Assembly: GCA_946631075.1 (NCBI GenBank)
Contig: CAMOZS010000035.1
Span: 1 to 12,261 of the forward strand
Reading direction: 5' to 3'
DNA: 12,261 nt
Source: an uncultured Bacillota bacterium
GTDB taxonomy: Bacteria; Bacillota; Clostridia; Peptostreptococcales; Anaerovoracaceae
Under the pieces are notes generated by a model, which did not search any database, was not told the DNA's origin, and saw only the letters and a program-made list of their open reading frames with translations. The translations under genes and the position numbers were made by a program. Below are positions 1 through 5,248 of this stretch, piece by piece (position 1 is the first letter of the stretch; the number at the start of each line of letters is the position of its first letter).

Positions 1-113
1 GCAACTATCCGGGCCTTGGCCAGGGCTGGTACCGGATCGCCGTGAGAAAGCATGAAGAGAACCTGCAGCTGATCGAAGCGATGAGAGATATTTTCAAAGG
101 ATATAAAAGATGA
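1..113 (+). CDS. cobD: Threonine-phosphate decarboxylase-like protein, C-terminal end (partial)
   Basis: Only the last 36 codons are present; the reading frame starts at base 3 and stops with TGA at 111-113. The visible tail contains YRIAVRKHEEN followed by a helix LIEAMRDIF. This resembles the C-terminus of PLP-dependent class I/II aminotransferase-fold enzymes of the HisC/CobD group, where a 'R-[IV]-[AS]-[VI]-R' strand precedes a final helix. CobD makes (R)-1-amino-2-propanol O-phosphate from L-threonine phosphate for the nucleotide loop of cobalamin. The stop codon overlaps the start of the next gene (ATGA, 110-113), so the two are translationally coupled. Its place directly before cobyric acid synthase favours CobD over HisC. 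The assignment rests on a short tail and its neighbours. Confidence 0.65.
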   Translation, partial: NYPGLGQGWYRIAVRKHEENLQLIEAMRDIFKGYKR

Positions 114-1597
114 CGAAAACAAAATGCATCATGATACAGGGGACCATGTCCGATGCCGGCAAAAGCGTGATCTGCGCAGCTCTTTGCAGGATCTTCCGTC
201 AGGACGGCTACACCGTGGCTCCCTTCAAGAGCCAGAACATGGCCCTCAACAGCTACATCACCCGGGACGGTTTCGAGATGGGCCGGGCCCAGGTCATGCA
301 GGCGGAGGCGGCCGGCATCGAGCCGGACGTGAGGATGAATCCGGTCCTGCTGAAACCATCCAGCGATACGGGAAGCCAGGTCATCGTCCTGGGTGAGATC
401 CGGGACCAGATGTCGGCTATGGAATACCACCACTACAAGAAAGAACTGCTGCCTGAGGTGCGAAAGGCTTTCGATGAACTGGCGGCGGACCACGAGATCA
501 TCGTCATCGAAGGGGCGGGAAGCCCGGCCGAGATCAACCTGGCCGAAAACGACATCGTCAACATGGGACTGGCCAGGTACCTGAACGCTCCGGTCCTCCT
601 GGTCGGTGACATCGACCGGGGAGGGGTCTTCGCCCAGCTCTACGGTACCGCGGAGCTCATGGAGCCGGAAGACCGGGCCCGGATCGAAGGCATGATCATC
701 AATAAGTTCCGGGGGGATGTGGAGATCCTGAAGCCGGGCCTTGATATGCTGGAGGAGAAGACGAAGATCCCTGTGCTGGGCGTCGTGCCCATGATCCACG
801 TGGATCTGGACGACGAAGACTCCCTGTCTTCCAGGCTGGACAAAAAAACAGCTGTCGCCCCCATCGATATCGCAGTCATCCGCCTGCCCAGACTTTCCAA
901 CTTCACCGATTTCAACGCCCTTGAGATGGAAGACCTGTCCGGGGTCCGCTACGTCAGGGACCTGAAGGAACTGGGACAGCCGGATCTGATCATCCTGCCG
1001 GGGACCAAGAACACCATGGACGATCTCAAGTGGCTGCGCCAGTGCGGTCTGGAGGCGGCCATCCTGAAGCACGCGGCGGCAGGAGGCATGGTCCTGGGCG
1101 TCTGCGGCGGCTATCAGATGCTGGGAGAGAACCTGTACAATCCGGAGAAGCTGGAGGGAGAGACCGAATATCTCCACGGCCTTGGACTGCTGCCGGTGGA
1201 CACCACTTTCACCGCGGAAAAATCCAGGACCCGGGTCCAGGGGACCGTTAAAGCGGCGCCTTTCGAGGGGATCCGCCTGGACAGCTACGAGATCCACATG
1301 GGAGTCAGCGACGTGCGCGGTGAAGCCTTCTGCGCCCTGGATAACGGCAGGTCCGACGGATGCCATCAGGGCAATGTCTACGGGACCTATCTGCACGGAC
1401 TCTTCGATACAGGCGAGCTGACCGAAGCTCTGATCCGCAGGCTGGCCCGGGGCAAGGGGCTGGATCCCGGATCGATCGACGTCATCCCCCACGAGACCTA
1501 CGTGCAGCAGCAGTACGACATACTGGCCGACGGGGTGCGAAAGGCCCTCGATATAGAGAAAATCTACCAGATCATGGACAGCTACGAGATCCGGTGA
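110..1597 (+). CDS. cbiP: Cobyric acid synthase (glutamine-dependent adenosylcobyrinate a,c-diamide amidase)
   Basis: This 495-aa protein amidates the b, d, e and g carboxylates of adenosylcobyrinic acid a,c-diamide to give adenosylcobyric acid, in the cytoplasm, using ATP and glutamine. The N-terminal dethiobiotin-synthetase-like ATPase half opens with a P-loop variant GTMSDAGKS (residues 11-19). It also shows the family motifs FKSQNMALNS (39-48) and the acidic VIEGAGSPAEINL (132-144). The C-terminal class I glutamine amidotransferase half carries the nucleophile Cys332 in LGVCGGYQML and the catalytic His429 in YGTYLHGLFD. The length is normal for CobQ/CbiP. The ATG at 110 overlaps the previous stop and has AAAGGA at 96-101, 8 bases upstream. 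The next gene follows after 19 bases. The symbol cobQ is equally used. Confidence 0.97.
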   Translation: MTKTKCIMIQGTMSDAGKSVICAALCRIFRQDGYTVAPFKSQNMALNSYITRDGFEMGRAQVMQAEAAGIEPDVRMNPVLLKPSSDTGSQVIVLGEIRDQMSAMEYHHYKKELLPEVRKAFDELAADHEIIVIEGAGSPAEINLAENDIVNMGLARYLNAPVLLVGDIDRGGVFAQLYGTAELMEPEDRARIEGMIINKFRGDVEILKPGLDMLEEKTKIPVLGVVPMIHVDLDDEDSLSSRLDKKTAVAPIDIAVIRLPRLSNFTDFNALEMEDLSGVRYVRDLKELGQPDLIILPGTKNTMDDLKWLRQCGLEAAILKHAAAGGMVLGVCGGYQMLGENLYNPEKLEGETEYLHGLGLLPVDTTFTAEKSRTRVQGTVKAAPFEGIRLDSYEIHMGVSDVRGEAFCALDNGRSDGCHQGNVYGTYLHGLFDTGELTEALIRRLARGKGLDPGSIDVIPHETYVQQQYDILADGVRKALDIEKIYQIMDSYEIR

Positions 1598-1616
1598 GAC
1601 CGGAAGGAGAACGACG

Positions 1617-2297
1617 ATGAGTGAGTATAAATACGTCCGCCCGGCGGACATCGAAAAAGAAAGCATGCGGATCATCGAGGCGGAGCTTGCAGAGAGGAGG
1701 ATCCGGATCCCGGCGGAGCATCTGACCGTGGTGAAGCGGGTCATCCATACCACAGCCGACTTTGATTACGGTGAGAATCTGAAATTTACGGAGCAGGCTG
1801 TGCAGCGGAGCATCGCAGCTCTGCAGGAAGGGGGCAAAGTCTTCATCACTGATACCAATATGGCCCTTTCCGGCATCAGCAAGCCGTCCCTGGCAAAGCT
1901 GGATGCGCAGGCCGCCTGCTATATGGCGGATCCCGCCATCATGAAGAAGGCGAAAGAAGAAGGAACGACCAGAGCCTACGCTTCCATGCGGAGGGGCGCA
2001 TCGGAGCATCCGGACGCCATCTTCGTCAGCGGCAATGCTCCCACAGCCCTGATCGCCCTGTCGGAGATGATCCGGGAAGGACTTCGCCCATCCCTGGTCA
2101 TCGCGGTACCGGTCGGCTTCGTCAATGTGGTGGAGAGCAAACAGGAAGTGTTTGAACTCTGCGCGGAGAATAACATCCCGGCCATCGCAGCCTTTGGAAG
2201 AAAAGGCGGAAGCAATGTAGCGGCATCCATCTGCAATGCCCTGCTCTATTCGGCAGCGGGCACGGTGGATCCGATGAAGAGAGGCTGGCAAAAGTAG
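1617..2297 (+). CDS. cbiC: Cobalt-precorrin-8 methylmutase (precorrin-8X isomerase)
   Basis: This 226-aa enzyme moves a methyl group from C-11 to C-12 of the corrin ring, giving cobyrinic acid from (cobalt-)precorrin-8. The family's catalytic histidine is seen as His44 in RVIHTTADFDY. Other hallmarks are ITDTNMALSGI (77-87), SGNAPTAL (138-145), the PVGFVNVVESK stretch (165-175) and a Gly-rich GRKGGSNVA (194-202). The length is close to the family norm of about 210 aa. A strong Shine-Dalgarno (GGAAGGAG, 1602-1609) sits 7 bases before the ATG, and the gene is 19 bases behind cbiP, clearly in the same operon. CbiC (cobalt-early, anaerobic route) and CobH (aerobic) are homologous. CbiC is preferred because the genome context looks clostridial. 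No terminator is visible between it and the promoter that follows. Confidence 0.96.
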   Translation: MSEYKYVRPADIEKESMRIIEAELAERRIRIPAEHLTVVKRVIHTTADFDYGENLKFTEQAVQRSIAALQEGGKVFITDTNMALSGISKPSLAKLDAQAACYMADPAIMKKAKEEGTTRAYASMRRGASEHPDAIFVSGNAPTALIALSEMIREGLRPSLVIAVPVGFVNVVESKQEVFELCAENNIPAIAAFGRKGGSNVAASICNALLYSAAGTVDPMKRGWQK

Positions 2298-2311
2298 GTC
2301 GATAAAGTGGG

Positions 2312-2340
2312 TTGATATTGTAAGCATTTAATGTTAGAAT
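2312..2340 (+). promoter_or_regulatory. Sigma-A type promoter of the riboswitch-controlled operon
   Basis: A -35 box TTGATA (2312-2317) and a -10 box TAGAAT (2335-2340) are separated by exactly 17 bases, close to the consensus TTGACA-N17-TATAAT. Transcription would start near 2347, about 20 bases before the 5' strand of riboswitch stem P1, which is the expected geometry. It begins 14 bases after the cbiC stop, so the downstream operon can be transcribed independently of the biosynthesis genes, although read-through from cbiC is not excluded. Confidence 0.75.
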
Positions 2341-2367
2341 CATGAACGGTTAAAAGGATAATACAAA

Positions 2368-2576
2368 TCAAACCAGTGACTGTGCCGGCCGGAGAATGAT
2401 CCGGCTGCCGCGGAGAAGAGGGAATCAGGTGAGAATCCTGAGCGATCCGGTCACTGTGAATGGGGAGCCCTCGTGCGAGAACCATTGGGTATGAAGTCGG
2501 AGCCTGGAAGGTCCGGCGGAAGTCTGAGAAGGTGCACGAAGGTGATGATCCTGAGCCAGGAAACCTGCCGGTTTGA
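2368..2576 (+). promoter_or_regulatory. Cobalamin riboswitch aptamer
   Basis: The aptamer is closed by a 7-bp P1 stem, TCAAACC (2368-2374) with GGTTTGA (2570-2576). The conserved core starts with GGGAA at 2420, followed by a P5 hairpin TCAGG/CCTGA (2425-2429/2437-2441) around loop TGAGAAT, then ACTGTGA at 2453-2459. The B12 box AGCCAGGAAACCTGCC (2554-2569) differs at one base from the commonest form AGCCAGGAGACCTGCC and would give hairpin P13, whose loop kisses L5. Spacing between core and B12 box is normal for the class. Bound adenosyl- or other cobalamin is expected to shut off the downstream genes. The identity of the preferred cobalamin form cannot be read from the sequence. Confidence 0.95.
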
Positions 2577-2669
2577 GATTGACGCAATGAACTTCCGAAG
2601 AAGGTTCTGCCAATGATAGGATGCAGAGAACCCGGATCGCTGGTCCGGTGTGTATGCTCATGGGAACCG

Positions 2670-2703
2670 CCCTTCGCAGATCATTGCGGAGGGTTTTGTT
2701 TTT
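2670..2703 (+). terminator. Intrinsic terminator, expression platform of the riboswitch
   Basis: A 9-bp stem is formed by CCCTTCGCA (2670-2678) and TGCGGAGGG (2685-2693), with one G-T pair and loop GATCAT. It is followed by TTTTGTTTTT (2694-2703). It lies 94 bases after the aptamer and 73 bases before the first start codon, so control is most likely by transcription termination. A segment between aptamer and terminator, CGAAG (2596-2600) plus GGTTC (2603-2607), can pair with CTTCG (2672-2676) and GAACC (2664-2668). This would disrupt the terminator and makes a plausible antiterminator. Confidence 0.9.
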
Positions 2704-2730
2704 ATCTGTTCACCGCGGACGGACAGATAA
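2702..2730 (+). other. 5' UTR hairpin just after the terminator
   Basis: TTATCTGT (2702-2709) pairs with ACAGATAA (2723-2730) over 8 bp. A further CCG/CGG (2713-2715/2720-2722) forms an inner stem around loop CGGA. It would be present only in read-through transcripts and starts the untranslated leader of the first surface-protein gene. It has no T-run behind it, so it is not a terminator by itself. Its role is unknown; transcript stability is one possibility. Confidence 0.5.
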
Positions 2731-2776
2731 GGATAATAGATTGTTTATTGATTGACAGAAGAAAGGACGAAAAAAA

Positions 2777-5146
2777 ATGAAAGGAATGAAGTGGCTGCTT
2801 GCGGCCGTGCTGTCTTTGGCGCTTTTGTTTGCCATGGGAAGCACAGTGTTTGCTGCAGATGACAGCTCAACAGAACTGACGATCACAAACAACACAGGGA
2901 TGTTTAAGGCTATAACAGCTTCCCTGACAGAAGAGAATGGGCAGGAGTATCTTGTGATGGCCTTGTCTGGAACAGGATACAAAGAGCTGTTCAAGGGAAC
3001 CTATGAGATGGCTCTTGAAAACGGAGACGGCACTGCAGATAACGGAAATGGTTCCTGGATACATGGATACACCAATAATGAGGGGTTGCTGGAATTCAAG
3101 ATCCCACTCAATTCTGATGAAACATATGTCCCTTGTGTAGCAATATCGAATTCATACTACACGAAATATCTCAATGGATTGAATCCCATCGAGAGAGCTT
3201 ATTATCCGAGGCAGTTCGAAGTTGACAGAGAAGCAAAAACTCTGGTGACAGGAGATTATGATGAAACTGCAGATTTTACTGTAACTTCGAATGTCTATGA
3301 TTTCAGAGTGAAGAAAACAGCAAGCACGCGTATTGTTGGGGGGCCGGTTTCGAATAATTATACGGTCGCTCCGACTCTCATGATGGCTGACTCTACCTAT
3401 GACAAAGTAACCTATCCGACTGTTGTAAGCGGTGAAGTAAGTACGGAAGAGGCGGCATTGACCGATGGTTGTTTTGCAATTTCATTAGCAAATGCTCCCC
3501 AAAAGGAAGCGTTCAAAGATAAGACACCGATCGAAATGACATTCCATGTAGCAGATACGGCGCCTTACCAGGAAGCGGGACAGGATGTGATCAGAACAGT
3601 TACGATCGATAAGCTGGCAAAGACGATCACAATCGAAGGAACACCCTTGAACGCTGTGCTTGAGGATGGAACCTATATTCTGCCCGAGCTGAAGGCAGGT
3701 CCTTCAGCTATGTTCAATCACTTTATCGACCATTCCAAAAAAGTGGTCATATCTGATGACGAGGCTAAAATATGTTTTACAACAGATGGAAGCACTGCTT
3801 CTATCCAGAAGTACTCGAAAATTGCCCTTGGCAAATCCAGTGAACTTGTGACGGAGAACTATCAACAAGACTTGCCGGAAGGTACAACAGTCATTGAAGG
3901 TGTCCTCCAGGATGATGGGACCGATGCAAAAGAATACTCTTTTGAGATCTCGATTCCAAAAGCAGAGGCTGAGGCATTACTGAACAATAGTGTTGAAGAA
4001 GATATCTATATTATTGTCTGGAACAGTGAGGGAAGTAAGGAAGCTAAGATTCCGGGATGGTATAAGGCCAGCAACGATATGTACCTTTCCCTTGGACATC
4101 TTGGAGAAGAACTTGCGGATTACAGTGCTGTCGAGGAAGCAAAGGGCAAGGTGCCGGAAGATCTTAGCATCTATACTGATGAAACAAGACAGGCTGTAAA
4201 GGATGCGTTGAACGCTGTCGTTGAAGGCAAGCCGGTCAGCGATCAGGCAGAGGTTGATGCGATGGCAGAAGCAATCATCACTGCAGTGAATGGACTTCGT
4301 GTCAGCAAATTTGAATATGACGGAACGGAAGTCAGTTTTATCGATAAGGATGGAAATGCCTTCGGGATGTGGGCCGCTCAGGAAGGAACCGCGTGTCTTC
4401 AGAAGGATGGCAAGGTTGCGATCACCTATATCCCCAAGAATACGACAGTTTACGGCTGGATACACTGGGGCGGAATCAATGAAGAACTGACGAAGGATGC
4501 AGCTCTGGAGGAAAACGGAACGATCTTATTAACAGTTGACACAGATATGTGCGGATGGGCTCATCCAGTAGCACCGATCAAGAATAAGGATGGAAACACG
4601 ACAGGAACGCAGTATTACCTTGCCATTCCGGCGCTGGATAATATCCCGGTAAAGGAAGTTGAGGATGCAAAGGCAGCCATCGCAGAAGCCAAGGCCGATC
4701 CGACAAACAAAGAGAAGGTCCAGGCTGCGCTGGATGCGATCGACAAGCTGACCGATGAACAGAAGGCGGCTCTGGCCGATGACATTCAGGCTGTCAACGA
4801 TGCAAAGGCGGCGATCGATAAGGCTGAGAAGGAAGCTGCAGACCAGGCCGAAGCGGCCAAGATCAAGGCATCCGCTATCACTCTGAAGAGTGCAAAGGCT
4901 GGCAAGAAAAAGATCACAGTCACCTGGAAGAAGAACGCAGACGTTGCGGGTTACCAGGTCTACTACAAGACAGGTAAAAAGGCCAAGACCGTGAAGATCA
5001 CGAAGAATTCCACAACGAAGAAAGTGATCAAGAAGCTCAAGAAGGGCAAGAAGTACACCGTCAAGGTCAGAGGTTATAAGAAGATCAATGGTCAGATGGT
5101 CTACACCAAGTGGTCCAAGGCTAAGAAGATCAAGGTCAAGAAGTAG
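2777..5146 (+). CDS. Secreted multidomain surface protein with FIVAR-like and fibronectin-like modules, candidate corrinoid-capture protein
   Basis: This 789-aa protein starts with a Sec signal peptide (Lys2/Lys5, hydrophobic core 6-20, cleavage predicted after VFA, residue 26). Three beta-rich segments follow that look like diverged copies of one domain, at about 38-155, 310-440 and 525-625. The first has MFKAITASL, then SGTGYKELFKGT, and resembles a domain of the next gene product. A FIVAR-like helical unit lies at about 446-508, a charged Ala-rich helical stretch (coiled coil or GA-like) at 626-697, and a very basic fibronectin III-like domain at 698-789 (31 Lys in 92 residues). No LPXTG, membrane anchor or SLH repeat is seen, so wall attachment, if any, may be by the basic tail. 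It is first behind the B12 riboswitch, which points to corrinoid binding; that function is inferred, not shown. RBS AAAGGA (2762-2767) supports the ATG at 2777. Its first 1.9 kb is clearly AT-richer than its neighbours. Confidence 0.85.
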   Translation: MKGMKWLLAAVLSLALLFAMGSTVFAADDSSTELTITNNTGMFKAITASLTEENGQEYLVMALSGTGYKELFKGTYEMALENGDGTADNGNGSWIHGYTNNEGLLEFKIPLNSDETYVPCVAISNSYYTKYLNGLNPIERAYYPRQFEVDREAKTLVTGDYDETADFTVTSNVYDFRVKKTASTRIVGGPVSNNYTVAPTLMMADSTYDKVTYPTVVSGEVSTEEAALTDGCFAISLANAPQKEAFKDKTPIEMTFHVADTAPYQEAGQDVIRTVTIDKLAKTITIEGTPLNAVLEDGTYILPELKAGPSAMFNHFIDHSKKVVISDDEAKICFTTDGSTASIQKYSKIALGKSSELVTENYQQDLPEGTTVIEGVLQDDGTDAKEYSFEISIPKAEAEALLNNSVEEDIYIIVWNSEGSKEAKIPGWYKASNDMYLSLGHLGEELADYSAVEEAKGKVPEDLSIYTDETRQAVKDALNAVVEGKPVSDQAEVDAMAEAIITAVNGLRVSKFEYDGTEVSFIDKDGNAFGMWAAQEGTACLQKDGKVAITYIPKNTTVYGWIHWGGINEELTKDAALEENGTILLTVDTDMCGWAHPVAPIKNKDGNTTGTQYYLAIPALDNIPVKEVEDAKAAIAEAKADPTNKEKVQAALDAIDKLTDEQKAALADDIQAVNDAKAAIDKAEKEAADQAEAAKIKASAITLKSAKAGKKKITVTWKKNADVAGYQVYYKTGKKAKTVKITKNSTTKKVIKKLKKGKKYTVKVRGYKKINGQMVYTKWSKAKKIKVKK

Positions 5147-5183
5147 TCTGATCAGACAAAGAATCACAAACTGAGATGATCAA

Positions 5184-5210
5184 GGGAGCCATCCTTTTCG
5201 GATGGCTCCC
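5184..5210 (+). terminator. Strong intergenic hairpin, partial terminator or processing site
   Basis: A perfect 11-bp stem GGGAGCCATCC (5184-5194) / GGATGGCTCCC (5200-5210) encloses loop TTTTC. It sits 38 bases after the stop of the 789-aa gene. The expected T-run is replaced by AAATACGGTTTTATT, so termination should be incomplete at best. Together with a downstream gene starting only 38 bases later and no visible promoter in the gap, this suggests attenuation or 3' end protection. That would leave the first surface protein more abundant than the rest of the operon. Confidence 0.6.
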
Positions 5211-5248
5211 AAATACGGTTTTATTGGGTGGAAGAAAAGGACAGAAGC

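Noticed and set aside
5..1753. Long open frame of 582 codons on the minus strand
   Set aside because: It is opposite cbiP and part of cbiC, both certain. No RBS or domain supports the antisense frame.
2709..2757. Possible secondary promoter (TTCACC-N17-GATAAT at 2709-2737) or the TTGACA at 2752-2757
   Set aside because: The first has a poor -35 and lies within the hairpin sequence. The second has no -10 at a workable distance before the start codon. Either would bypass the riboswitch, and neither is convincing.
5228..5248. GTG start seven codons upstream for the 1034-aa protein
   Set aside because: It would put acidic residues (EEKD) before the signal peptide, and the purine-rich RBS lies inside this stretch; ATG at 5249 fits both.
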